A stretch of DNA of 63,259 nucleotides from a virus. Where the stretch lies: positions 1 through 63,259 of IMG/VR virus record IMGVR_UViG_3300042112_000104. One strand, given 5' to 3'. The notes below the pieces were generated by a model. The model saw only the letters and a list, made by a program, of their open reading frames with translations. It did not search any database and had not been told where the DNA came from. Both the position numbers and the translations under genes were made by a program. Below are positions 25,917-34,739 of the stretch, piece after piece (within the stretch, counting starts at the first letter, position 1; each line of letters opens with the position of its first letter).

Positions 25917-26200
25917 TTTTTCATTCCCTTAGTCAAAACGGCGCGGTCAGCCTTCTCTTGGCGGACATCTCGGAAGTTCGGCTTGCCCTCGCGCATTTGT
26001 TTGCGCGATTTTTTGATGTTCGGCATAGATTCGTCCCACGCTTTTTCAAAATCGGCTTCGTAGTCGATTTTTTTGATGGGTTCCATCTTCCGCATCTTTG
26101 GCATAGCCATCATTTTCTTTTTTTCCATTAGCATATAGCCGCCCTTGCCAGTGCGCTTGGACGGAGGTGCTCCTTTGGATGCTTTCATTTCATTTTTCAT
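25913..26200 (-). CDS. Lys/Met-rich small protein
   Basis: A 95-residue, very basic protein. Residues 1-45 are Lys/Met/Gly-rich (GKGGYMLMEKKKMMAMPK), the centre has an acidic helix (KKIDYEADFEKAWDESM) and the end is Lys/Arg-rich. Linked to the GT34-like gene by ATGA. Composition suggests a nucleic-acid- or scaffold-binding protein; no family recognised. Confidence 0.55.
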   Translation of the reverse strand: MKNEMKASKGAPPSKRTGKGGYMLMEKKKMMAMPKMRKMEPIKKIDYEADFEKAWDESMPNIKKSRKQMREGKPNFRDVRQEKADRAVLTKGMKK

Positions 26201-26204
26201 GTTT

Positions 26205-28628
26205 TTACGCTGCTGTTGGAGGTTTAGGAGGGGTTGCTACTGTATTTACAACCCCCATTTGTGACGGCATTTCTTCGGAAGCGAGTTTGTTCACTTCTTT
26301 GACCTGTGCCGCTGAAACTCGTCTGCCTGAAGGCGCTCCGCCTGTTGCAACTGCCGCCGCTGGTTGCAGTTCAGGAGGGATCGGCACATTCTGGCCCTTT
26401 GTAAGGTGATCAAACGCCTGTTTGACTGCTTGCTTCATCTGAGCGATTAGCTGCGGATTCGCCTGCTTCATTTCTGCCTGCTGCAAGTGCGTGTTGAAGT
26501 GGTTCAACGCGCTCATAAACGGCTGGATCATCTCAGGCGGCAAGCTGCCGGGGGGCGCTTGCGCGATAATCGGGAAAAGTTTTTCCGCCATCGTTGTCAA
26601 ATGGACAACATCGTTGTCGCGAGGCGAAACTGGCACTTCCTGACCAGCAACTATGCTTTGTAGCTCAATAACTTGCTGTCTGGTTGCCTCAATCGCCAGT
26701 GCTTCCACCTGATCCTTCGGAAGAATTACCGAATTGGCGATAGATTCACCAACTTTTCGGCTCCAATCCAGTTTGATCAGTTCGTCCTGATTGATTGAAG
26801 GATTTCCCGTGTAGCGCTGGATCAAAAGATCCAAAACAGCCTCTTCTTGGGCCAAAGTATCAGGCAAAAGTTCTTCTGCCGCTGAATGCGCCATGAGCAA
26901 AATGTCGCTTGGCGGCAAATTGCGATCCATCATGTTCAAACAGCAGGAAATTGCGTCCTCATCCAAGTGTTCTGGCACTTCAAAAGGCACCAAAAATGAC
27001 GGGAGATCCATCGTTGACTTCTCAAACGCTGAGACAACGTCTTTTTTCGCCCAAACGGCATTCGGAGACTGCAATCGGGCCAAATCCAGTGCGGTTTTTA
27101 GCTCCGCTGCCGCTTTGACGTGCTCAGGATGACAAATTCCGCGCTGCATACGCTGCACAGCCTTGGAATATTGCTTCACCCAGCGCATCAAGATGCCTTC
27201 GCGGATCTGTCCTTCGATTGCGGCGATACGATTGACCTCGCTTGCCGTCTTTGCGCGGGTATCGCGGCCCAATGCTTCGCCCGGCAGGAACGCTCCGATC
27301 TGAATTTCGGCCAATCCTGAGATAAATTGGTCTAGCCTGATGAAATCTTCGACATCAGACGGCAGATTTTGCGCCACTACATCATATCCTTCTGCCACAT
27401 AGGCTATAGGATGCATGACGGTAAGCGGAGGAACGCCTGCCTTGGCATTCGGCCCCTTCTTGAGGAGCAAAAGACCGCGCAGATACGTGTTATCCACCAC
27501 CAAGTTACGGGCCTTATCGACAGCAATGTGCGTGTTGTAGAGATCCCTACCCGCTCCACGCGATGACATCAGCGATCCTGAGCCAATTTCGATGGCGAAC
27601 AGTGCGATACAGTCGCTCATTCGGTCATAGCGGTCTAGCTGTGTGCAAATTTCAGAGCCTGACTTGTCGCTCATCAAGAATCTGGAGATTTTTCCAGTGG
27701 GTTCTTTGACGAGGATCTCTCCCAACTCTACATACTTGGCATCGCTCTCATATGATGCGCCATAAGACCCTTCACGAATCCAATCCTCATAGCGTCTGGC
27801 ATCATCATCCGTATCCAGCGAGCGACCAATCGGCACTGCGTTGTTGATGGCCTCGACAAGGTTGTCGATATGCCAGCCTGCCAGCGCGGAAAGTTCTGGA
27901 TCTTCCAGCAATGGCAACAGTTCGGAAACTTGGTATCGACGTTTTCTGGCCCAAATCGGCGTTGCATCTGCCTCCTGAGGGGTTTCCACGCTGAAAAACG
28001 TGAAGTCTTGCCGCAAAAACTCTGGCTTCCAATCGCGCAAATCGTCCCAACACATCGCCGTGAAGCCGAAAGTGGTATTTTCATGCACAATCTGCGCGAC
28101 CAAATCATCATGGCCCTTCCATGCCCTGATAGCTTTCGTGATTTCCTCGCGGAAAATCTTGGTTTTCTGTTCCGAATCAACGCCTTCTTTCGGATATTTC
28201 GTATATGTCAGCGTAGGAGTTTGTTCGATAACCTGACGGAACGGCGGCTGGATTCGGCCAACCATCGTTGAAAGAAATCCTGTCGGCCTGTTGCTCCGCC
28301 AGCTTTGCCCCATGCTCTCCAGTTTTTTCTGCTGATACGGCGGCTCATTGTTCAGCTTCTTCTGGATCAACTGATTCTTGCGGTTTCGCTCGGCATTTTG
28401 CTGCTTCAGACGTTTGTATGCGCTGTAGGCTTGCTGCGTATCACGGAAAACCCTGCGAACCTTCAGGTTCTTCGGATTTACAATGTCGCTGGAAGCATTC
28501 GGGCCTGCATCGCTGATTTGAAGTCCAAGAATCTTCGGCTTGTCGGTTGCGTCTGCTATTCGCGCTGCCTCGTTCGCATACGTGTCTGTAATTTCGGGAG
28601 GAAGCGGTTTGGATGATCTCGTTGCCAT
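26205..28628 (-). CDS. Portal protein
   Basis: About 807 residues from ATG 28628; the open frame goes to 28661 but the intervening residues overlap the next gene's tail. Size and order (large terminase, methyltransferase, portal, scaffold, capsid) fit a podovirus-type portal. The N-terminal half includes the helix RKNQLIQKKLNNEPPYQQKK and a TGFLSTMVGRIQPPFRQV stretch; the central part has the loop-and-helix texture of the portal stem; the C-terminal 150 residues are Gln/Ala/Pro-rich. It would form the dodecameric DNA gate at the head vertex. Confidence 0.8.
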   Translation of the reverse strand: MATRSSKPLPPEITDTYANEAARIADATDKPKILGLQISDAGPNASSDIVNPKNLKVRRVFRDTQQAYSAYKRLKQQNAERNRKNQLIQKKLNNEPPYQQKKLESMGQSWRSNRPTGFLSTMVGRIQPPFRQVIEQTPTLTYTKYPKEGVDSEQKTKIFREEITKAIRAWKGHDDLVAQIVHENTTFGFTAMCWDDLRDWKPEFLRQDFTFFSVETPQEADATPIWARKRRYQVSELLPLLEDPELSALAGWHIDNLVEAINNAVPIGRSLDTDDDARRYEDWIREGSYGASYESDAKYVELGEILVKEPTGKISRFLMSDKSGSEICTQLDRYDRMSDCIALFAIEIGSGSLMSSRGAGRDLYNTHIAVDKARNLVVDNTYLRGLLLLKKGPNAKAGVPPLTVMHPIAYVAEGYDVVAQNLPSDVEDFIRLDQFISGLAEIQIGAFLPGEALGRDTRAKTASEVNRIAAIEGQIREGILMRWVKQYSKAVQRMQRGICHPEHVKAAAELKTALDLARLQSPNAVWAKKDVVSAFEKSTMDLPSFLVPFEVPEHLDEDAISCCLNMMDRNLPPSDILLMAHSAAEELLPDTLAQEEAVLDLLIQRYTGNPSINQDELIKLDWSRKVGESIANSVILPKDQVEALAIEATRQQVIELQSIVAGQEVPVSPRDNDVVHLTTMAEKLFPIIAQAPPGSLPPEMIQPFMSALNHFNTHLQQAEMKQANPQLIAQMKQAVKQAFDHLTKGQNVPIPPELQPAAAVATGGAPSGRRVSAAQVKEVNKLASEEMPSQMGVVNTVATPPKPPTAA

Positions 28629-28639
28629 TTTAGTAGATT

Positions 28640-29221
28640 TTAGTAGTCGTTTAACCAGCAATGGGGATGCAAGTCCGCTGGCCTTGTGAAGTGGCTCCTG
28701 TCAAAGAAAACGGCAGTTCTATTGTCATGCCTCAACTGCCTGCACCCTCCAAGAGCTTTGGTTGTTTGCGTATCGCGAGCCTGTCTTAGACTCGTTGAAA
28801 GTCGATCTGCGGCAATAATGCATGATTTACATCCTGACTTCCATGCCACGTTGTTTGGACACGTCTTGCATATTTTCGCCCTTTGTTCTGCCAAATCATT
28901 GGAAACCAGCAGATGCTGCGTTCTGGATCCTGCCAAAGTCCTCGCCCATGTCGTTATGTCCTGCAGCAATTCGCTCGCTTTTGATGGAGCCATAACGCTG
29001 GTAATAGCGACCATGTCAACTCCATGACAGTGATTCGGGTAGTTGCTGCAAAGGAATGAATTTACATCTCCCTCGACATCTCCAAGCGGCAAGTGATTTT
29101 CCGCCCTGTAATTCGTCACCGTCTCGTAAAGCTGATCCAATGTAATGGCATCAAGTTTGACATCGCCTTCGTAGTAATGCCATCCACCGGGCGGCGTAAA
29201 TCCCCAGATTGGTTTTGCCAT
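28640..29221 (-). CDS. Cys-rich putative zinc-binding phage protein
   Basis: About 193 residues from ATG 29221 (MAKPIWGFTPPGG). An open frame extends to 29440 but overlaps the methyltransferase gene. The N-terminal half is alpha/beta. The C-terminal half has KICKTCPNN and CKSC, then another Cys and an HPHCW end, enough for two zinc sites. Neighbouring small gene 32414-32707 is also Cys-rich with the same ATCP/CRYC style. Function unknown. Confidence 0.65.
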   Translation of the reverse strand: MAKPIWGFTPPGGWHYYEGDVKLDAITLDQLYETVTNYRAENHLPLGDVEGDVNSFLCSNYPNHCHGVDMVAITSVMAPSKASELLQDITTWARTLAGSRTQHLLVSNDLAEQRAKICKTCPNNVAWKSGCKSCIIAADRLSTSLRQARDTQTTKALGGCRQLRHDNRTAVFFDRSHFTRPADLHPHCWLNDY

Positions 29222-29255
29222 AATATTCGACGGGGGGTTCTGGGCTTCTTGGGGG

Positions 29256-29867
29256 TTATCCGTTGAGGAAGCTGGAGACAATTCCTCCGCGCTTTTGCTT
29301 TTGAATAACAAACTCAATAAACGCTTCCACACGATCTTCAAATCTATAGGTCTGATCCATCTTGGTGCCAATCTTATAATTGTAGTTTGTATCGACCAGC
29401 CTGCAAAGACAAACCGTATGCTGCGGGAAGTTTTGCTCAAGCCACTCAGGCACCTTTACATGATGCGGGGCGGGACTGTCTTTCTGCCACATACTAAACG
29501 TGATCTTATGATCAGGGTTGTAGCGACTCGGCCAAATCATGCCCTCATACAGTTCCCAGCTTGGGACGGTCACCACCAAATACCCGTTAGGCTTTAAGAC
29601 CTTGAGCCATTGTTCCATCGCGGCCTTGGGATCGTGCATATGCTCCAAGCACTGGCTGGCATGGACATAATCGAATGTTTCCTCAAAATAATCGGCCAGC
29701 CTGTTCGCGTCTCCATCCTGAACGTCGAACCCTCGCGCCCCTTCTACGGCAATCAAATCGTCGCCAGCGCCCACGTCAATCCCGCTCCCACTGAATACCG
29801 TCTTCCAAAATTCGGATTCCTTCGGATCTTCAAACCTTCGGAGCATTGCTTTGCTGGATTCGCGCAT
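29256..29867 (-). CDS. Class I SAM-dependent methyltransferase
   Basis: A 203-residue protein. GIDVGAGDD (29-37) is motif I, binding SAM. The segment FDYVHASQCLEHMHDP is motif IV-like, and LKPNGYLVVTVPSWE follows, as in Methyltransf_11-type enzymes. It lies between terminase and portal, and upstream of the glycosyltransferase genes, so a sugar- or small-molecule-modifying role is possible; a DNA or protein target cannot be excluded. No DPPY motif typical of adenine or cytosine-N4 DNA methyltransferases. Confidence 0.85.
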   Translation of the reverse strand: MRESSKAMLRRFEDPKESEFWKTVFSGSGIDVGAGDDLIAVEGARGFDVQDGDANRLADYFEETFDYVHASQCLEHMHDPKAAMEQWLKVLKPNGYLVVTVPSWELYEGMIWPSRYNPDHKITFSMWQKDSPAPHHVKVPEWLEQNFPQHTVCLCRLVDTNYNYKIGTKMDQTYRFEDRVEAFIEFVIQKQKRGGIVSSFLNG

Positions 29868-29880
29868 AACCGTTTGTATC

Positions 29881-31752
29881 TCACTCGCTAAAGTCTACAA
29901 ACTCCAAATTGTCAACAATAGTTTCTATCGGCTTCTCCATCGGCTCTGGCTTCGGATCGGTCATTGTCGGAACCGCCCCGCCCCTTTGGCGCATCAAATA
30001 GACCAATAAAGACAGGGAGTCCAATGCGTCAGGGCTATTCTGCCTTGTCCGCTTTACAAAGTCCGCCTTGCTCTCTACCCGCACCAATCCCTTCCCTTGC
30101 TGCTTATATCGACGCGATATGGCCTGCTTGACTACGTCCTCGTTCCTGAAACTCGGCGCAATCTTCAGGAACTCAAACTCCAGATACTTCGCCAGCCCGA
30201 AAATCAGTTCGGTCACCACTCCGCTGTATAACTCGTTCGCCTTCTGGCTATCGTCGCCAAGTATACGGGTTTCTGTCGCCGCCCAGCTATAATTCACCCC
30301 CATGACTTCCGATCCAAAAAGGCTACATAAAGAATCGTGGATACCAGCGCCGTTGCCCGTCCGATCCACGCAAAGCCAGTTCGGCCCGATCCGCATCTGC
30401 TTGCAGAACTTGATGATCGCCGTTGTCTGCTCAAGTGTCGCCTTCTTCGGGAAGCTGATCTGCCCATCCAACTGGAGGACAATCTTCGGCTTCTTGAACT
30501 CAATGAACTTCCCATCCCTAGGCGTCCACCCATCGCACAGCCCGAATCGCCCGTGCGAGCACAGCACCTGATCGTTTCCCTCCAAGGCCAAGTCAAATGC
30601 CGCCAGCGGCACCACTGGCCCAATGAACCGCACGTTCCCAATGGAATTGTCCATCATAGCAGGCGTTATGATCGCCATGCTGATGCCCTCCTGCGGGAAG
30701 AAGCCTCGCGCCATCGTGTAGTATTCCGCCGTCTTGCCTCGCGCCTCGTAGGCCATGTAGCCCTCGTAGGTCTGGAAGCCGGGGAACACAGTCCGCCTCT
30801 GCGTCACGTTCTCGCACCGTGCCGCATCCAGCCTCAATACGTGCCACCCGTCCCTGCTTTTCCACTCAAAGTCCTCCTCACAATCCACGCTCATCCACCC
30901 GCGCTCAGGCTCGCACCGTTTCCCGAATTCACTCGTCCTGTCCTTCGGGTTCGACGCTCCGAAAATCTTAATGCGTCCTTTTGCGCCGTCAGTGTCCGCC
31001 GCCGACAAGATGTTCTGCAATCCTTCCCATACGCCAGCGGGAACTTCCTCCGCCTCGTCCAGCACTACATGGGTTCGGCTCATAAGCCCCCATTTCGGAT
31101 GCGGCTTCCCTGCCCTTGGCGCTGGATGGAATCCTCTCAGCGTTCCCGTTCCGCTATCGCCCTTCGGCACTGCAACCAAGTGGATCCCATTCTTGTCATC
31201 GTCGTTCGCCTGAATCGACTTCACCAGTTCCTCGCCGCCCTCATACTCTGGCTTCACCAGCGCCGTCCTATAAAATGTCTTAATCGCCGCAAATACGTTC
31301 CGCTGTGCGTGAGCCTCCGTCAGCGAAACCACTTTAATACACGTATAATAAGGATCACGCATCCAATCCAATAGGAACCATGCCGCCGCATTGAACGTCT
31401 TGCCCATCGCTCCCGCCCCCTGAATCAGCAGTTTGTCATGCTCAAACAGGCATCTCCACGTATCCCGTGCCGACATCGGACGCCAATCGTAAACCGTGTT
31501 CCCCCACAGGATCGTCGCCGCCGCCTCAAACTGATCTTTGTCCAATAAGTCCTGCACATACTGCAGCACTATCGACTTCGCCATGTCCTCATCAATCGCC
31601 TTCGGCATCGTTCCGCCAACCGCCGCCTTCTTCAGAATATGCGCTGCCGCATACAATATGCCCTTATATTCATCGCGCTCAGCCTCTGCACGAATCTCGT
31701 TCGCCAGCGCCAGCGCCATGTTAAGGCTCTTCCTGATCTTAGTTCTTTCCAT
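29881..31752 (-). CDS. terL: Terminase large subunit
   Basis: 623 residues from ATG 31752 (MERTKIRKSL); a longer frame to 31851 overlaps the neighbour. The ATPase domain has QGAGAMGKT (Walker A, 111-119) and VVLDEAEE (Walker B, 229-236). The C-terminal RNase-H-like nuclease has candidate acidic residues in AAFDLALEGND, WLCVDRTGNGAG and SPDALDSLSLLVY. It packages DNA into the procapsid with the small subunit encoded at 34199. The Walker A is of the GAGAMGKT type, seen in other podovirus-like packaging motors. Confidence 0.95.
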   Translation of the reverse strand: MERTKIRKSLNMALALANEIRAEAERDEYKGILYAAAHILKKAAVGGTMPKAIDEDMAKSIVLQYVQDLLDKDQFEAAATILWGNTVYDWRPMSARDTWRCLFEHDKLLIQGAGAMGKTFNAAAWFLLDWMRDPYYTCIKVVSLTEAHAQRNVFAAIKTFYRTALVKPEYEGGEELVKSIQANDDDKNGIHLVAVPKGDSGTGTLRGFHPAPRAGKPHPKWGLMSRTHVVLDEAEEVPAGVWEGLQNILSAADTDGAKGRIKIFGASNPKDRTSEFGKRCEPERGWMSVDCEEDFEWKSRDGWHVLRLDAARCENVTQRRTVFPGFQTYEGYMAYEARGKTAEYYTMARGFFPQEGISMAIITPAMMDNSIGNVRFIGPVVPLAAFDLALEGNDQVLCSHGRFGLCDGWTPRDGKFIEFKKPKIVLQLDGQISFPKKATLEQTTAIIKFCKQMRIGPNWLCVDRTGNGAGIHDSLCSLFGSEVMGVNYSWAATETRILGDDSQKANELYSGVVTELIFGLAKYLEFEFLKIAPSFRNEDVVKQAISRRYKQQGKGLVRVESKADFVKRTRQNSPDALDSLSLLVYLMRQRGGAVPTMTDPKPEPMEKPIETIVDNLEFVDFSE

Positions 31753-32065
31753 GCAGCAACACTGGCTCCAGTATCCAATCCAAATAAGCAGGCGTTTGTT
31801 CTCCTGAGTAACATCCTTCGATGTTGAAGCTGAAGAACTCCTCAGCCTCATCCTCGCTCATCCCCTGACGCATAAGTATCTTTATGCACTTGTCGCGATG
31901 GTAGATCGCAATCGGCTTGTTGAATTGCCTCGCCACTCCGACGAAAGCCTCTTCAAAGCCGTCAGCCAAGATGATCGGCTCATCCACGTCCATCAGTTCT
32001 CCTAGCTTCTTCAGAAGCTGCTTCTTAGTCCTGCACGTCATATGATCCTTTATTAAGAGTTTCAC
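31739..32065 (-). CDS. Conserved small phage protein
   Basis: A 108-residue protein. IILADGFEEAFVGVARQF and then AIYHRDKCIKILMRQGMSE, EAEEFFSFNIEGCYSGEQTP follow the pattern of a small conserved phage family (the F(E/S)FN-x-GxYxGExTP signature) found near replication or packaging genes in many tailed phages. Function unknown. Its end overlaps the large-terminase start by 14 bases, so the two are coupled. Confidence 0.7.
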   Translation of the reverse strand: MKLLIKDHMTCRTKKQLLKKLGELMDVDEPIILADGFEEAFVGVARQFNKPIAIYHRDKCIKILMRQGMSEDEAEEFFSFNIEGCYSGEQTPAYLDWILEPVLLHGKN

Positions 32066-32131
32066 CTGTTAAAGTTTTCCGCTACTCCGTTTAACATAAC
32101 TTCCGTTGTGTATACTGAACGCTCGTTTGGT

Positions 32132-32233
32132 TTACATTTCCACCCGAATCCCAAGCCACAGCATCCTTGCCTTGTCATCATACGCTGCCTCAGGTCGCGT
32201 TCCTGTGCATCCTATCAGTGCCAGCGCTATCAT
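32132..32233 (-). CDS. Tiny lipoprotein candidate
   Basis: A 33-residue open frame from ATG 32233, overlapping the upstream stop by ATGA. It begins MIALALIGC, a very short hydrophobic stretch with an IGC lipobox (Cys9), followed by TGTRPEAAYDDKARM. An in-frame GTG nine codons upstream would lengthen the signal. The ATGA link and lipobox support it, but the short length leaves doubt. It could be a small outer-membrane lipoprotein. Confidence 0.4.
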   Translation of the reverse strand: MIALALIGCTGTRPEAAYDDKARMLWLGIRVEM

Positions 32234-32424
32234 TGCCGCACAGGCTGACCACACATAGGACATAGGCTCAGGTCTATATTGCTCTGTTTCGTTTGTTTCG
32301 ATTGGTGCCACTTGTCCGCAACCCTAGCTGTCAGCGCCATCAACGCACAACAGGCCACTATTCCCAGCAGGAACATAATGGGCGTTATTGTCGGGCCTCG
32401 CATCCTGATCAGCTTACTTCTCAT
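32230..32424 (-). CDS. Small membrane protein with CxxC tail
   Basis: A 64-residue protein with one membrane segment (about 14-34, TPIMFLLGIVACCALMALTA), then a short polar stretch and a CPMCGQP zinc-type motif near the end. It lies among small genes beside the lipoprotein gene at 32704. Function unknown; a signal-anchor membrane protein is the direct reading. Confidence 0.6.
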   Translation of the reverse strand: MRSKLIRMRGPTITPIMFLLGIVACCALMALTARVADKWHQSKQTKQSNIDLSLCPMCGQPVRQ

Positions 32425-32707
32425 GCTTCTCCTCTTTGTTCGCGCTCACCTTCCACCACTTGCCAAGCGGACAGTATTCCGTAGCCATCGCGCTCTTGAT
32501 CTCCATGTTGCAGCCACAGACGAGACATCTGCCCATGCCGCCATAGCCTGTCTGATCGTAGTGCTCACAGTAGCGGCAGAAGTCCAAGCGCTTCTCTATG
32601 TCCGCCACTGAGGCGCGAGGCATCCCTGCAGCGACGAACACAGCGGCAGACTTGAAGAAGTTCTTCGCCATCTGTGCCACTGTCGGCTTGGGATGCTGCT
32701 TGCTCAT
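32414..32707 (-). CDS. Small Cys-rich zinc-binding protein
   Basis: A 97-residue protein from ATG 32707; an ATGA overlaps the upstream lipoprotein gene, which supports this start over the longer frame to 32818. The C-terminal half has CRYCEHYD, then CLVCGCNM and a final CPLGKWW, a treble-clef or zinc-ribbon arrangement of at least six cysteines. The N-terminus is basic helix. Probable nucleic-acid- or protein-binding role. Confidence 0.65.
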   Translation of the reverse strand: MSKQHPKPTVAQMAKNFFKSAAVFVAAGMPRASVADIEKRLDFCRYCEHYDQTGYGGMGRCLVCGCNMEIKSAMATEYCPLGKWWKVSANKEEKHEK

Positions 32708-33069
32708 TTGACGTAATATGCTGACGTTGGCGGATGGTAGATGGCCCTTGCTCTCAGCGACTGCTCCGCAACCTGTGTCGGATTGTTCGTGTAGGCTCGC
32801 GTCCTGTAGCTGCCCCAATTGTCATAGCTCCAAAGCTGGTTCTGCCCTGACGGATACAGATAGACGCAGAACGCATGGCCTCGCGGCTTCGGATCGTTCC
32901 ACGTTGTGATCAGCACTTCGCTCCAGACGTTGTATTTCCTCAGCCCTTCGCGGAAGGCGATTGCTGTCGGCAGGCAGGCGTTGATCTCCTTCTCCATCCA
33001 AGCCTCAGGGTTCTTCGGTGTGCTGACGCAGGATGTCAGCATGATCATAAGCGGCAATAATAGCTTCAT
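32704..33069 (-). CDS. Lipoprotein, possibly papain-like-fold
   Basis: A 121-residue protein with a lipoprotein signal (MKLLLPLMIMLTSC, Cys14). The mature part has ACLPTAIAFREGLRKY, GHAFCVYLYPSG and WSYDNWGS segments; the Cys early, then GHAF with His, then Asp resembles the Cys-His-Asp layout of papain-like (NlpC/transglutaminase-like) folds. Catalysis is not shown. It would be anchored in a membrane and face the periplasm. An ATGA links it to the next gene. Confidence 0.6.
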   Translation of the reverse strand: MKLLLPLMIMLTSCVSTPKNPEAWMEKEINACLPTAIAFREGLRKYNVWSEVLITTWNDPKPRGHAFCVYLYPSGQNQLWSYDNWGSYRTRAYTNNPTQVAEQSLRARAIYHPPTSAYYVK

Positions 33070-33341
33070 TTGAGTGGTTGCATTGCCATCACGTCATCGT
33101 AGTGGCTCTGTGCTTTTAGTTCGTCTAGCTCCTTCTTCACAGCGATGAAAGCATCAACTGCGGCCTGAGTCTTGCGCGTATGCCATTCCAGCAGGCGCTT
33201 GGCTTCCCTAAGATCGTTGAAGACATCATTGCGTTGCTGCTCCATGCGCTCAGCGTGTTCAGTCATGCGGATGATCTGGCGTCCAACGGGCGAGCCTACG
33301 AGGTTCTTCCGCATCACGTCTGTCTCAGGCGTCATGCTCAT
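33066..33341 (-). CDS. Small coiled-coil phage protein
   Basis: A 91-residue helical protein. HAERMEQQRNDVFNDLREAKRL and the next segment have heptad periodicity, giving a likely coiled coil. It sits between the lipoprotein gene and another coiled-coil gene, with ATGA overlaps on both sides. No function can be assigned from sequence. Confidence 0.6.
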   Translation of the reverse strand: MSMTPETDVMRKNLVGSPVGRQIIRMTEHAERMEQQRNDVFNDLREAKRLLEWHTRKTQAAVDAFIAVKKELDELKAQSHYDDVMAMQPLK

Positions 33342-33619
33342 TTGCTCTCTCCCTTCAGCCGATCAAACTCGGCAATGTCTGCTCGGATTTGCTCCATTTG
33401 CCTCTCATAGCGTTCGTAGCCATTTCCCCAAGTGCCAAGCTCGGCGAGAGATTCGTGCGCGTAGTCGATTAACCTCTCCGCGCACTCGCGCCATTGGTCG
33501 CGTTCGCGTTCCATCCGCGCCATCTCATCGAAAATATTAATCTTCCCCTGCTGCCAGCGTTCGACGGCTTCACAGGTTTCGGGCGTGTCACTCTCGTAGT
33601 TTCTAAGCGTATCGCTCAT
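33338..33619 (-). CDS. Small coiled-coil phage protein
   Basis: A 93-residue mostly helical protein. The region EMARMERERDQWRECAERL is charged helix with coiled-coil character, and the C-terminal part again is helical (QMEQIRADIAEFDRL). Similar small helical proteins are frequent in tailed-phage accessory regions. ATGA overlaps on both sides. Function unknown. Confidence 0.6.
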   Translation of the reverse strand: MSDTLRNYESDTPETCEAVERWQQGKINIFDEMARMERERDQWRECAERLIDYAHESLAELGTWGNGYERYERQMEQIRADIAEFDRLKGESK

Positions 33620-33969
33620 GGCCGCTCTTCCTTCTCCAGAAGGCGCTGGTAGAGGATCGCTGCCTTCTCAAACTGCAGCCAGCCGTCCTCAGCGCATTTG
33701 CCTGCTACGTGGAAGAACGTCCTGCAGCAAGTCATCGCATCCTTGAGCCTGAGCTTCAGGTCATAGACTTCCAGTGTCAGGGCCAGTTCCCTGTCGGCAC
33801 AGCGCTCTAGGGCGTTCTGGAGCTTGGCTATCTCTGGGGGTGAACCAGCACCAAGGGCGCTTCCCTCCCCACAAGGGTTACGTTTACTTTTCTCAGTGAT
33901 GGTTCGTTTCTTCTTGGTATTCATGGCTTTATTCATATGGGGCTTTATTGATAGATGATTCCATTCCAC
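33616..33969 (-). CDS. Small helical phage protein
   Basis: The open frame gives 117 residues from 33969, but starts at 33936 or 33924 (MNTKKKRT) are equally plausible. The C-terminal 70 residues are helical with two adjacent cysteines (MTCCRTFFHVAGKC). The N-terminal part is Lys/Arg-rich. No family recognised. The upstream A/T-rich region contains no clear promoter. Confidence 0.55.
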   Translation of the reverse strand: MEWNHLSIKPHMNKAMNTKKKRTITEKSKRNPCGEGSALGAGSPPEIAKLQNALERCADRELALTLEVYDLKLRLKDAMTCCRTFFHVAGKCAEDGWLQFEKAAILYQRLLEKEERP

Positions 33970-34002
33970 TATACATTACTTATCTTGTATTTAGTTATGG
34001 AG

Positions 34003-34227
34003 CTATTTCCTGCGTAAGTGCTTGGTTTTGCGCTCATTGTGTTTCCTGATGTATTTCTCAATTTCAGCCATGTCGGCGCTGGCCTGAGCAAAGCCGTCTG
34101 GGGTGTCGGGATAGCTGGATTCGTAGCGGGGTAGCGGCTCTCCACGGGTCAGCCTGTTGCCGACGATGCCAAAGTCAGTGTGGATCTCAAGCCTGCCGTC
34201 ATTCCTGACTAGCTTCAGCTTTGTCAT
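34003..34227 (-). CDS. Small phage protein downstream of terminase small subunit
   Basis: A 74-residue protein whose first 29 bases overlap the terminase small subunit end. The N-terminal half is beta-like (LKLVRNDGRLEIHTDFGIVG) and the C-terminal half is a basic helix ending KTKHLRRK. Possible DNA-binding role; not assigned. Confidence 0.55.
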   Translation of the reverse strand: MTKLKLVRNDGRLEIHTDFGIVGNRLTRGEPLPRYESSYPDTPDGFAQASADMAEIEKYIRKHNERKTKHLRRK

Positions 34228-34693
34228 TATCCTCCTTTATAAGCGCATATTCGCCATCGATGACTTCCGCATCCACTAACTCAGGATGCTCGTCGCGGGA
34301 TGGCGTATTGAAGGTTAGCGTCAGCTTCTGCTCGCCTGTATGCTCATGCTCAATCCGATCACCGTAGCGTTTCGGTGCGAGCTTGCTGGAAATCCATTTG
34401 AGGGCATCAACCCTGAGCCTTCCGATCTGTGCGTCATGGGCGGAGAAGGCTTCATCGAAGATCATATCGAAGTATGTGTCGGCCTGCTCGTCTCGCGCCT
34501 GTGCGTATTGGGTGCGAAACTCTGGGTGCTTTTTAAGCCAACGGAGGACGGTGACCTTGTCAGGGAAGTCTTCATCACGGCAGATGGAGCGTAGGGATTC
34601 ACCGAGAGATATGCGCTCACAGATGGCGTTGGCGATGAATTCGGAGTAGAGAGATGGTCTTCCGATAGGCTTTGCCAATTGTTTGTTCTTCAT
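34199..34693 (-). CDS. terS: Terminase small subunit
   Basis: A 164-residue protein. GRPSLYSEFIANAICERISLGESLRSICRDEDFPDKVTVLRWLKKH at about 12-57 is the helix-turn-helix typical of Sf6-like phage small terminases. The helix QIGRLRVDALKWISSKLAPKRYGDR (about 91-115) is the known oligomerisation and linker region of that family. It recognises the packaging site and loads the large subunit. It lies upstream of the virion block; the gap before it holds an opposite-strand consensus promoter. Confidence 0.85.
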   Translation of the reverse strand: MKNKQLAKPIGRPSLYSEFIANAICERISLGESLRSICRDEDFPDKVTVLRWLKKHPEFRTQYAQARDEQADTYFDMIFDEAFSAHDAQIGRLRVDALKWISSKLAPKRYGDRIEHEHTGEQKLTLTFNTPSRDEHPELVDAEVIDGEYALIKEDNDKAEASQE

Positions 34694-34711
34694 GGTGTTG
34701 TGACTTCAATA

Positions 34712-34739
34712 TTGACAGGGTTTAGGCAGATGGTATAAT
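34712..34739 (+). promoter_or_regulatory. Consensus sigma70 promoter on the plus strand
   Basis: TTGACA at 34712-34717 and TATAAT at 34734-34739, with a 16-bp spacer. Both boxes are perfect consensus. It points rightward, against every gene in the window, and would be read across the RusA-like gene and onward as antisense RNA. A palindrome lies directly after the -10 box. Confidence 0.75.

Noticed and set aside
30337-31374. 345-residue plus-strand open frame antisense to the large terminase
   Set aside because: Mirror of a confident gene with Walker motifs; Arg/Pro/His-rich translation typical of a shadow frame.
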